Below, one piece after another: positions 46,660 through 54,459 of a stretch of DNA of 64,000 nucleotides. Numbering within the stretch: the stretch's first letter is position 1; every line of letters begins with the position of its first letter. This stretch comes from Anaerolineaceae bacterium (GTDB lineage Bacteria > Chloroflexota > Anaerolineae > Anaerolineales > Anaerolineaceae), in contig JAENYZ010000001.1 of NCBI GenBank assembly GCA_016841525.1, positions 868,001-932,000 of the forward strand, given 5' to 3'. The position numbers were made by a program, and so were the translations under genes. The notes under the pieces were generated by a model. That model was not told the origin of the DNA and ran no database searches. It saw only the letters and a list, made by a program, of their open reading frames with translations.

Positions 46660-47076
46660 ATGTCAGAAAGAGTTGTTGTCTACCAGGATAAAAGTTTTCG
46701 GACAAATTTCAGAGCGGCCGATCCCCACGAGGAAGAATCGGATGTGGTGGAAAATGTGATGCACCTGCACAACCTGACCCCCTACGGCATGCTCCTAGCA
46801 AGCCTAGCCGCCTGTACTGCCATTGTGGTCAACTCCTATGCTCAAAACCACGGGATTCCCCTCAAGGGTGTTAATGTTGATGCCAGTTATGATCGTGTTT
46901 TTGCTAAAGATTGCGATGATTGTGATGAAAACGACATCTATGAAGAAATTATCAAAGAAAAATTAGATTTTGAAGGTGATTTAGATTCAAAACAACTCGC
47001 TCGACTGCACCAGGTAGCTAAAGCATGTTCCATTCGAAAACTGCTTGAAAACGGCATTCGGGTGCAAAGCGATTAA
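46660..47076 (+). CDS. OsmC-family protein
   Basis: 138-residue member of the OsmC/Ohr fold, which includes thiol-dependent peroxidases and proteins of unknown role. The conserved first Cys is in SLAACTAIVV and the second in VAKACSIRKLL. A Cys-rich acidic loop (DCDDCDEND) is unusual and could bind metal. The AAAGGA site is well placed before the ATG. It lies 17 bases before the nicotinate phosphoribosyltransferase gene, so cotranscription is likely. Substrate unknown. Confidence 0.85.
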   Translation: MSERVVVYQDKSFRTNFRAADPHEEESDVVENVMHLHNLTPYGMLLASLAACTAIVVNSYAQNHGIPLKGVNVDASYDRVFAKDCDDCDENDIYEEIIKEKLDFEGDLDSKQLARLHQVAKACSIRKLLENGIRVQSD

Positions 47077-47093
47077 CAACGAAAAGAGGCTAA

Positions 47094-48653
47094 ATGAAAA
47101 ACAAAGAACTATTATCTGCCAGGGGCATTTTACTTACCGATCAATACCAGCTGACCATGGCTCAGCTTTATTTTCGTATGGGACTGCACGAAACTCCGGC
47201 ACAATTCGACCATTTCTACCGCAGCAACCCGGATTACGGCGTACACAAATCTGGCTTTGCTGTCAATGCTGGCCTTGCACCCCTGGTAGATTGGTTGGAT
47301 GAAGCTGGATTTGGTGAGCATGAGATCAATTACCTTCGCTCACAAAGAAGCTCAACTGGTGACCAGCTTTTCAAAGAGGATTTTTTGTCCTGGCTGAAAA
47401 ACGATTTTGATTCAAAAGCCATTTCTCTGTATGCCATGCCTGAAGGGCGCGTGGTCCATCCAAACGTCCCCATTCATGTGGTCGAAGGTCCGCTGGCTGT
47501 CGGACAGATCATTGAAACCGGCTTGCTCAACACCGTTAATTACCAAACGCTGATTGCCACGAAAGCTGCAAGGATAAAACAGAGCGCACGCGGTCAATTA
47601 GTCATGGAGTTTGGGCTTCGCCGTGCACAGGGTTTGGGCGCTATCCAGGGGACGCGCGCCGCATTGATCGGGGGGGCTGATTTTTCTTCCAACGTTGGTG
47701 CCTCCCGGGTTGCCGGATTCCCTCCCAAAGGCACCCATGCCCACAGCATGGTCCAGGTCTTTATGGGATTGGGAGAGGGCGAACTGGCAGCATTTCAAGC
47801 ATATGCCGATGTTTATCCTGATGATTGTTTGCTGCTGGTAGACACCATCGATACCATCGAATCGGGCGTGCCGAATGCGATCAAAGTTTTCGAAAAATTA
47901 CGTAAAACCGGGCACAAACCCGTTGGGATCAGGCTCGATTCAGGCGACCTGGCGCATCTAAGCATCAAAGCGGCAAAGCTGCTAAATGACGCTGGCTTCC
48001 CTGATGTCACCATTGTCCTATCAAATAATCTCGATGAACTGGTCATCTGGCAGATCGTCACCCAGATCCAGGAAGAAGCCGAACGGTATGGCGTGGACCC
48101 CAATAAACTGATCAAGCGATTGGCTTACGGCGTCGGGACAAGCCTGATCACCTCTGCCGGTGATGCTGCCCTTGACGGCGTTTATAAGCTGGTTGCTATC
48201 CAGCAGGATCAGGAATGGATTCCGACCATGAAGATTTCGGAAAACATCGATAAGACCCTTAACCCTGGCAACAAACGCGTGTGGCGGGTGTATGACAGCC
48301 GGGGCAAAGCAACTGCTGACCTGATCAGCCTGTACGATGAAGACATCCAAAATCAAAAGCCCCTTATTTTGCGGCATCCGACCCTTGAAAACAAACGCCG
48401 CACTCTAGAAAGCAGCAAAATCGATCACATTGAAAAACTACTCATCCCTGTTATCCACGATGGTAAAGTGGTATATGACCTGCCTGATATCCCAGCAATC
48501 CGGGAAACGCGCCAGGTAGATATTGACGCCCTTGATCCCGGTGTTCGACGTTTGATGAACCCGCATTTATACCACGTATCCCTCTCACAAAAATTATGGG
48601 ATCTCAAGCAAGAACTCAAGAAAAATGCCCGAAATGATTTGTTTAGCGGTTAG
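47094..48653 (+). CDS. pncB: nicotinate phosphoribosyltransferase
   Basis: First step of NAD salvage from nicotinate: joins nicotinate and PRPP. 519 residues with the family motifs [14 protein letters not shown] at the N-terminus, [27 protein letters not shown] with the catalytic His region near residue 214, and [13 protein letters not shown]. It is slightly longer than average because of the C-terminal extension. AAGAGG lies just before the ATG. It is probably in an operon with the OsmC gene. Confidence 0.95.
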   Translation: MKNKELLSARGILLTDQYQLTMAQLYFRMGLHETPAQFDHFYRSNPDYGVHKSGFAVNAGLAPLVDWLDEAGFGEHEINYLRSQRSSTGDQLFKEDFLSWLKNDFDSKAISLYAMPEGRVVHPNVPIHVVEGPLAVGQIIETGLLNTVNYQTLIATKAARIKQSARGQLVMEFGLRRAQGLGAIQGTRAALIGGADFSSNVGASRVAGFPPKGTHAHSMVQVFMGLGEGELAAFQAYADVYPDDCLLLVDTIDTIESGVPNAIKVFEKLRKTGHKPVGIRLDSGDLAHLSIKAAKLLNDAGFPDVTIVLSNNLDELVIWQIVTQIQEEAERYGVDPNKLIKRLAYGVGTSLITSAGDAALDGVYKLVAIQQDQEWIPTMKISENIDKTLNPGNKRVWRVYDSRGKATADLISLYDEDIQNQKPLILRHPTLENKRRTLESSKIDHIEKLLIPVIHDGKVVYDLPDIPAIRETRQVDIDALDPGVRRLMNPHLYHVSLSQKLWDLKQELKKNARNDLFSG

Positions 48654-48665
48654 GGATTGAAACTT

Positions 48666-48693
48666 TAAAAAGTAGTCGCAGTCTTTGCGACTA
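48666..48693 (-). terminator. terminator for the phosphotransferase gene
   Basis: An 8-bp stem (TAGTCGCA with TGCGACTA, five-base loop) is followed on the minus strand by CTTTTT. It lies between the convergent pncB and phosphotransferase genes. A second, weaker inverted repeat (AGGCGC with GCGCCT) is at 48721-48742. Confidence 0.6.
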
Positions 48694-48847
48694 TCAACCT
48701 TCAAAGCTCACAAACATCATAGGCGCCCTTCCATGAGCGCCTTACAAGTTAATATCCTCAATCCGATAAAAATCTTTAGAGTTTGAATTCATCAAATCGG
48801 TTTGCGTTTCGATGTTTTTTTCAAAAAGGAATTTCGCTAAATAGAGG

Positions 48848-49720
48848 TCACACAATATCACGTGCCCCGCCGATGTGAGCAGTAAACCAGTAATATTCCC
48901 CCGATTCAACCCCCAATAATGCCCACTGCAGTTCAATTGCATGGGCATAAAACCTTGCCCTGGGCAGCAATTTATCCAGGGCTGGGTAGGTGTTCTTGAT
49001 TTTTGAAACCAGGCTTTCCCCATAATAATTAATCAAACTTCCCAGATCAGTTGCCGGGTCACCCATGCCTGCCACACCAAAATCAATCACCGCCTTAATC
49101 CTTCTTTCTTCTGGTGAATAGAGGATGTGATAGGGGGCAAGGTCGCCATGAACAATGGCAGGTTCAAAATCAAAGAAATGTGGTGTTGTAAAGGCATCCG
49201 AAAAGAGCGCATCGACCCAGTCGATTTGATGCGGCAAAAGGTGAGGATACACAATTTCGACCACACGCTCAAAGATTTCTTGCCATGTCTCCATTGTGAT
49301 TGGTGCCAGTGTGGGCGGTAATTCCAGGTTCATTGTCCCGGTATCCGTCCCATGCAATTCATTTAGGAATTGCCCAATTTGGTCGGCATATCGCTGCTGG
49401 CCGACCTGATCAGCCCTCTTCCATATCTCTCGTTGAAATTCCTTTCCCCGCAGCAATGGGTATACAAGGACGTCGTCCTGCAGCATTTCGGGCGAAGGGA
49501 TTGCAAGCGTCAATCGCGATTGCAATTCACGCATTAGATAGGCTTCAATCGCCATTTGCTCCTTGCCCCACCCCGTTTTTGTTAAGCGAATCACCCATTG
49601 GTCGTTAACAATCACAACATCATTCACCAGGCCTTCCCTGTGCAGCTTCAGGGATTTGATCTCCAGGTCGGGCATCACCTGGTGAACTTGTTGATGCCAG
49701 TAGGATTCGCTTTCAACCAT
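48848..49720 (-). CDS. aminoglycoside/macrolide phosphotransferase-fold kinase
   Basis: 290-residue kinase of the APH/choline-kinase fold. The catalytic loop is VHGDLAPYHIL (Asp near residue 195), and the metal-binding loop is AVIDFGVAGMGDPATDLG. N-terminal beta strands carry DQWVIRLTK, with the ATP-contacting Lys. It transfers phosphate from ATP to an unknown hydroxylated substrate. Resistance cannot be claimed, because housekeeping and resistance members share these motifs. The ATG at 49720 has AAAGGAG at ideal distance; an upstream start at 49744 is rejected. The gene stands alone. Confidence 0.85.
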   Translation of the reverse strand: MVESESYWHQQVHQVMPDLEIKSLKLHREGLVNDVVIVNDQWVIRLTKTGWGKEQMAIEAYLMRELQSRLTLAIPSPEMLQDDVLVYPLLRGKEFQREIWKRADQVGQQRYADQIGQFLNELHGTDTGTMNLELPPTLAPITMETWQEIFERVVEIVYPHLLPHQIDWVDALFSDAFTTPHFFDFEPAIVHGDLAPYHILYSPEERRIKAVIDFGVAGMGDPATDLGSLINYYGESLVSKIKNTYPALDKLLPRARFYAHAIELQWALLGVESGEYYWFTAHIGGARDIV

Positions 49721-49895
49721 GGGCAACTCCTTTCTTTGCTTCATTTATAGTTGATTTGGGGGTTAAAAATCAAGAAATTCTGAAAATTTAGCGCAATTGA
49801 TTACAGTGTCAACAAAAGAGTAGCACTTAATTTAAAAGAGCCTGCCAGGTTGGTAGGTCGATTTCAAAAAATTATTCAAAGAATTTCAGGAAGCT

Positions 49896-50426
49896 TCAGG
49901 TAGCGCGCTTTTGACCATGCCGGTATTGATCGAGCATCTCTCTCTGCGGCATCAAAATCGCCTTGGGATCGCAGGCACTCTTACAAAAACAGCAGCCAAC
50001 GATGCACAAGAAGGGCTCAACAACCATCACTTTGCCGTTTTCCAAAGTTTGAAAGACATCCTTTGGACAAACCTCAATGCATTTGCCGCAGCCGTTGCAT
50101 AATTCTTCAGATACCGTCGGGAACCAGGGGATATGCTCCCTTGGATGACCCTCCCATTGACCGTAATCTCTGGTGACCTGCGCATCCCCCCCAGTGCGTG
50201 CCTGGTAATATTTCAGATATTCACGCACCAGCACATCCTGGTAATCCTTAAGCGCTGGTTTTGGGACAAAATTGTGTTTTTTCACACCTTTGATGAGCAT
50301 TTCCCCTAAATTTTCATCCCTTGGTGTCGCTCCGGTAACAAAAAGGTCATTGAATAATTCATCCACGCCTAACAAGCCGGCTGGTGCACCTGCAATATAA
50401 ATCATCCGATAACTCAAATTACCCAT
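49896..50426 (-). CDS. ferredoxin-like 4Fe-4S protein with N-terminal domain of unknown function
   Basis: 176 residues. The N-terminal half (IYIAGAPAGLLGVDELFNDL) ends in a helical segment before EHIPWFPTVSEE. The C-terminal half has one classical cluster motif (CNGCGKCIEVCP) and a second modified set (CIVGCCFCKSACDP). Two 4Fe-4S clusters are therefore plausible, with unusual spacing in the second. It lies 25 bases after sufE on the same strand, which points to Fe-S or redox metabolism. The electron partner is unknown. The start codon has a weak ribosome site. Confidence 0.75.
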   Translation of the reverse strand: MGNLSYRMIYIAGAPAGLLGVDELFNDLFVTGATPRDENLGEMLIKGVKKHNFVPKPALKDYQDVLVREYLKYYQARTGGDAQVTRDYGQWEGHPREHIPWFPTVSEELCNGCGKCIEVCPKDVFQTLENGKVMVVEPFLCIVGCCFCKSACDPKAILMPQREMLDQYRHGQKRAT

Positions 50427-50451
50427 AAGCTTAATCTCATTCTACCAATAA

Positions 50452-50877
50452 TTAATGTTCTTCCGTTAATGCTTCTGTCTGCTTGTGAAGGTGGTCTAGC
50501 ACCGCCAGCAATCCACTATTGCGTTCAGAAGCCAGCTTCCAAATTTTAAGCCGATCAATGAAATCCAGGCTGAGATTGCTGATTTCCTCAATTCGCCGAC
50601 CTTCCACCAAGCGCACGAGCAAGGCACCAATGCCTTTGATCACCATCGAATCGCTGTCCACATGGAGGTGCAATTTACCATCATCCTGGCTTAATTGGAA
50701 CCACAATTTCGACTGACAGCCATCCACCAGTGTGTCATCATTTTTTAAGGATGAATCCATCTCCGGCAAATCGTTTCCAAGTTTAAATAGATGGCTATAC
50801 TTCGAATCGATATCCGGGAATTGTTCAAATTCTTCAATAATTTCTTGTTCAGTTTGCTTAATTGATTTCATAATCAC
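50452..50877 (-). CDS. sufE: SufE-family sulfur-transfer protein
   Basis: 141-residue protein that accepts sulfur from a cysteine desulfurase for Fe-S assembly. The acceptor Cys is in DGCQSKLWFQL near residue 54, with the expected preceding VDG. The ending (LDFIDRLKIWKLASERNSGL) is slightly unusual but still family-like. GTG at 50877 or ATG two codons later could start it. No sufS or sufBCD is in the window. It heads a two-gene unit with the ferredoxin-like gene. Confidence 0.88.
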   Translation of the reverse strand: MIMKSIKQTEQEIIEEFEQFPDIDSKYSHLFKLGNDLPEMDSSLKNDDTLVDGCQSKLWFQLSQDDGKLHLHVDSDSMVIKGIGALLVRLVEGRRIEEISNLSLDFIDRLKIWKLASERNSGLLAVLDHLHKQTEALTEEH

Positions 50878-51141
50878 ATCATTATCATCCCAAATATCAT
50901 TTTTTCATCAATGGATGATTTACTTTGAAGGAAGGTCATTATAACATATAATATATGCATATTAATGAATATATTCTCTCTATCTACTATTCCAGTCAAA
51001 GTTGACAACAATGAACATTTAGAAATCATACGTCACAGCCTTCTTGTGGAATTAACCAAAGTTTCATGAAAACACCTTGATGTTCGGATATAATCAGCCA
51101 AACTTAATTACAAAATTCTTGAAAAGCAGATTGGCACGCAT

Positions 51142-51942
51142 ATGGATTATAAAAAGAAAACCTTACAACAGCAAAATATAAAAGAAAAGTATGGCTTGAT
51201 TGCCCGCAATTCCGGGTCCTGCTGCGATTTTGGACCTTCCCCCTGCTGTTCAAGCTCGATTGAGACCCCCATTGAATTGTCCATGAAGATCGGGTACTCC
51301 CCACAGGAGATTTCAGAAGTCCCCGAAGGCGCTAATCTCAATCTTGGCTGCGGTAATCCCCAGGTGATTGCATCACTAAAACCAGGAGAGGTTGTTCTTG
51401 ACCTCGGCAGCGGTGCAGGTTTCGACAGTTTTTTAGCTGCCAGGCAGGTCGGCTCACAGGGCAAAGTCCTGGGGATCGATATGACTGCCGAGATGGTCAA
51501 AAAAGCCAGAGAAAACGCCGTTACAGGAGCATATTCGAATATATACTTTCAATTAGGCCAAATTGAGCGCATACCTTTAAGAGACAACTGCATTGACGTC
51601 ATCATCTCTAATTGTGTGATTAACCTTTCAACGGACAAAACCTGGGTCTTTCGTGAAGCGTACAGGGTGCTCAAACCAGGCGGGAGGTTGGCTATCTCAG
51701 ATACAATCGCTTTGACTGAGCTTCCGGAGGAGATTAAAAATGATCTCGACCTCTTTTCAGCTTGCTTTGCCGGGGCAATGGAATATAAGAAACTCGAGCG
51801 CTTGTTGGAGACAATCGGATTTTCAAAAATAAGTATTGATTTCGCTGATAAAGGCTTTGATATCACCCAATATTGGGCACTCAGTCACAACCCCAAAGAT
51901 TACATACGATCAGCCGCAATCAGTGCCAGGAAAATCGTCTAA
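51142..51942 (+). CDS. ArsM-like SAM-dependent methyltransferase
   Basis: 266-residue class I methyltransferase. The SAM motif is VVLDLGSGAGFDSFLAA, followed by GIDMTAEMVKKARENA. The arsenite-methyltransferase pattern is seen in the Cys of ISNCVINL (near 157) and of SACFAGA (near 208), plus N-terminal Cys pairs (SCCDF, CCSSS) that could supply the remaining thiols. It probably methylates As(III). The gene is alone; no arsR, arsB or arsC is near. The start codon has little ribosome site. The 50878-51141 gap is AT-rich and contains a TATAAT at 51089-51094 without a clear -35 box. Confidence 0.85.
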   Translation: MDYKKKTLQQQNIKEKYGLIARNSGSCCDFGPSPCCSSSIETPIELSMKIGYSPQEISEVPEGANLNLGCGNPQVIASLKPGEVVLDLGSGAGFDSFLAARQVGSQGKVLGIDMTAEMVKKARENAVTGAYSNIYFQLGQIERIPLRDNCIDVIISNCVINLSTDKTWVFREAYRVLKPGGRLAISDTIALTELPEEIKNDLDLFSACFAGAMEYKKLERLLETIGFSKISIDFADKGFDITQYWALSHNPKDYIRSAAISARKIV

Positions 51943-52032
51943 TGACTTTTTCCAATTAAAAACCAGTCGTTCTCGGGACAATTATCAATTACAATAATCC
52001 AACAAGATTTAAATTTATTCAGGGAGATTTGT

Positions 52033-53004
52033 ATGACCTTTAAAGTCTTCGTCACGCGGCATCTCACACCCGACGCCGAAGAAAAATTAAATGCTTTCTG
52101 CAATGCCGAATACTGGCCTGAAAAAACACCCCCACCTTACCAGGTGCTCCTTGAAAAGACTCGAGAGGTTGACGGCTTGATGACCATGCTGACCGACCCC
52201 ATCGATAAAAAGATCATCGAAGGGGCAAAAAACCTGAATGTGATCAGCCAGGTGGCTGTCGGTGTGGACAATATCGACCTCAAAGCTGCTGCTGCCAGAA
52301 ATATCGCTGTTGGACATACGCCCGACCTGCTCACCGATGCCACGGCTGACCTGGCATTCGCCTTGATTTTGGGTGCCGCCCGCCGCCTGGGAGAAGCCAT
52401 CGACTATGCCCGCGACGGGCAATGGCAAACCTGGTCATTGACCAATCTTCTCGGCGCAGACGTGCATGGACGCACCCTGGGCATTATCGGTATGGGTCGC
52501 ATCGGCCAGGCGGTTGCCAAGCGAGCAGCCGGTTTCGATATGAAAATCCTTTATTACAACCGCTCCCGGGTATCAGAAATCGAAACCGAGTTAGGTGCTT
52601 CTTATGTTTCGCTTGACGAGCTGCTGCAATCCTCTGACATCATCAGCCTGCATGTGCCCCTGAATAAAGAAAGTAAAGGATTGATTGGTGCTGAGCAATT
52701 CAAGTTGATGAAGAACGATGCCATCCTGGTCAACACTGCCCGGGGAGAAGTTATCGACACCGATGCGTTGGTGATCGCCCTGAAATCAAACCAGATCGGA
52801 TGTGCCGCCCTGGACGTGACCGACCCGGAACCATTACCCAACAACCACGAACTCTACCAACTGCCCAATGTCATTATCACACCGCACATCGGCAGTGCCA
52901 CACGCTCAACACGAAGCGCGATGGCAATCCTCGCAGTGGACAACTTAATTGCTGGTTTAGAAAACCGTCCACTGCCCAAAGCTGTCATATCCTCTGAATC
53001 GTAA
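52033..53004 (+). CDS. D-isomer 2-hydroxyacid dehydrogenase (glyoxylate/hydroxypyruvate reductase-like)
   Basis: 323-residue oxidoreductase. The nucleotide motif is GIIGMGRIGQAVAKRA, and the following strand ends YYNRSR rather than with an acidic residue, which favours NADP(H). The catalytic Arg is in NTARGEVID, the Glu in DPEPLP and the His in ITPHIGSAT. This fits the glyoxylate reductase branch. It has a GGGAG site before the ATG and is followed by the CDF gene after 14 bases. The substrate is not certain. Confidence 0.92.
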   Translation: MTFKVFVTRHLTPDAEEKLNAFCNAEYWPEKTPPPYQVLLEKTREVDGLMTMLTDPIDKKIIEGAKNLNVISQVAVGVDNIDLKAAAARNIAVGHTPDLLTDATADLAFALILGAARRLGEAIDYARDGQWQTWSLTNLLGADVHGRTLGIIGMGRIGQAVAKRAAGFDMKILYYNRSRVSEIETELGASYVSLDELLQSSDIISLHVPLNKESKGLIGAEQFKLMKNDAILVNTARGEVIDTDALVIALKSNQIGCAALDVTDPEPLPNNHELYQLPNVIITPHIGSATRSTRSAMAILAVDNLIAGLENRPLPKAVISSES

Positions 53005-53018
53005 AGGAATATTCTTTT

Positions 53019-53912
53019 ATGCAATGGATTCGCGATCATCAACCCGATCCTGAAAGGGACCAGGTTTACAAAAAAGCCCTGATCATCACTTTGGCAGGCA
53101 ACATTTTGTTAGCTGTTGGAAAAGGACTTGTTTCATACCTTACAGGCAGTGCTGCCCTATATGCAGACACAGCAAATTCCGTGTCTGATGTGATCTATTC
53201 CCTGGCAATGGTCTTTGGTATTTGGTATGCCATTCAGCCCCCCGATCTTTCCCATCCCCAGGGACATTCTCGTTTCGAGCCCCTGGTTGGCCTGGTTGTG
53301 TCTATTATGATGGCGATCGCGGGTTATGAAGCAATTCGAACGTCGATAGCTCGCTTTATTTCGGGTGCTGAAGCGATCCAAATAAACTTGCCAACGATCA
53401 TTTTGCTGATCAGTGCAGCGATCAAAACAGGGATGTTCATTATCATCAGGAAAATGGCGGTAGTGACCGACAGTCCTTCTCTGCGCGTCACCGCAAAGGA
53501 TAACCTCAGCGACGTGCTCACCTCACTGGCTGCTTTCTTTGGTATTTTAGGATCGAGCTTCATTCATCCACTGCTAGACCCTGCGGCAGGTGTATTGGTT
53601 TCATTGTGGATCTTCAGGGCAGTCTACGGAGCCGTCAAAGAGAACCTCAAGTACCTGACCGGAGCGGGTGCTGATGAAGAGCTCAGGCAAAAGATCATCA
53701 AAACTGCTAATGGCGTTGAAGGCGTGCGTAATGTGCATCACATGATGAGCGATTATGTGGGGCCAAAATTGATTGTGGATATGCACATCAACTTACCAGG
53801 ACATGCCTCGTTAGATGAAGTTCACGAGATCTCAGACAGGGTTATCGACGCATTACAGGCAATGCCGGAGGTCGACCGCGCTTATGTCCATGTGGAGCCT
53901 TTTGAGGAATAG
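53019..53912 (+). CDS. cation diffusion facilitator (CDF) metal exporter, Mn-type signature
   Basis: 297-residue proton-coupled metal exporter. An N-terminal set of six membrane helices is followed by a cytoplasmic metallochaperone-like domain (VRNVHHMMSDYVGPKLIVDM, ending DRAYVHVEPFEE). The transport site residues are N and D in TM2 (ADTANSVSD) and two Asp in TM5 (DNLSD), a DxxxD pattern reported for Mn-transporting CDFs rather than the His-containing Zn type. It is probably cotranscribed with the dehydrogenase. Metal specificity is an inference. Confidence 0.9.
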   Translation: MQWIRDHQPDPERDQVYKKALIITLAGNILLAVGKGLVSYLTGSAALYADTANSVSDVIYSLAMVFGIWYAIQPPDLSHPQGHSRFEPLVGLVVSIMMAIAGYEAIRTSIARFISGAEAIQINLPTIILLISAAIKTGMFIIIRKMAVVTDSPSLRVTAKDNLSDVLTSLAAFFGILGSSFIHPLLDPAAGVLVSLWIFRAVYGAVKENLKYLTGAGADEELRQKIIKTANGVEGVRNVHHMMSDYVGPKLIVDMHINLPGHASLDEVHEISDRVIDALQAMPEVDRAYVHVEPFEE

Positions 53913-54014
53913 AACTAAAAACCAATTGATAAATTCGCTTGACAAATAATAGCGAACTAAACTACCAATATCCGGTACTTACTGCCCAATTTGTGAATAA
54001 ATCAATGTCTCTTT

Positions 54015-54109
54015 GTAGGGTGGGTTGGTCAATCAAGCCTAAAATTCCATGATCAAACCGCAATTCAACACCCGATATTGCGGTTTTCTTTAGCTCAACC
54101 CACCTTACA
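54015..54109 (+). repeat. dispersed repeat R2, copy 1
   Basis: A 95-bp element from GTAGGGTGGGTTGGTCAATC to CTCAACCCACCTTAC, whose ends pair with each other. An inner hairpin (ACCGCAAT with ATTGCGGT) would give a cruciform. It has the same orientation as copy 2 at 54347. It lies 3' of the CDF gene. Confidence 0.85.
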
Positions 54110-54138
54110 GACTATAACAGTAAGGCTTACCTAAAAGT

Positions 54139-54324
54139 ACTTGTAATCAGATTATAAACTTGCGACAGCAAGAGTCCTTCTTCCTCACCCTCAGGGAGGG
54201 AGAGGATTGAGGTGAGGGTGGGAAGCTCATCAATTACTAGAAAGGTCTAAACCAAACCTATTATTCAAATTTCTGAAGAAACCCTCACCCTGCCCTCTCC
54301 CTTGCAAAAGGGAGAGGGTTTTAT
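54139..54324 (-). repeat. dispersed repeat R1, copy B
   Basis: This is the reverse-oriented match of 11957-12132. It shares the GACAGCAAGAGTCCTTCTTC end, the GAGGTGAGGGTGGGAAGC segment, a TTCAAATTTCTGAAGAAACC middle and the terminal CCCTCTCCC/GGGAGAGGG hairpin. It lies between two R2 copies in the convergent gap between the CDF and peptidase genes. Confidence 0.85.
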
Positions 54325-54346
54325 ATTATGAAAAGAATGATTTTAA

Positions 54347-54440
54347 TATGGTGGGTTGGTCAATCAAGCCTGAAAATTTCATGATCATACGGCATTTCGA
54401 CACCCTGTAATGCGGATATGTTCAGCTCAACCCACCCTAC
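54347..54440 (+). repeat. dispersed repeat R2, copy 2
   Basis: A 94-bp element from GGTGGGTTGGTCAATCAAGC to CTCAACCCACCCTAC, with terminal inverted repeats and an inner imperfect hairpin. It is about 80% like copy 1 by eye and ends 20 bases before the S9 peptidase stop codon. The region 53913-54459 holds these repeats and no gene. Confidence 0.85.
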
Positions 54441-54459
54441 TAATACCTGATACCTTTTC

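Noticed and set aside
48742-49023. Minus-strand frame overlapping the end of the phosphotransferase, possibly a frameshifted extension
   Set aside because: The phosphotransferase ends naturally after the usual final segment, and the extra residues match no kinase C-terminus that I know.
48848-49720. Antibiotic resistance gene
   Set aside because: The fold motifs are shared by many housekeeping kinases, and no resistance-specific feature can be read.
50943-50975. AT-rich palindrome around ATATGCATAT upstream of the ArsM-like gene, as an ArsR operator
   Set aside because: The perfect core is only 10 bp in very AT-rich DNA and no arsR gene is nearby.
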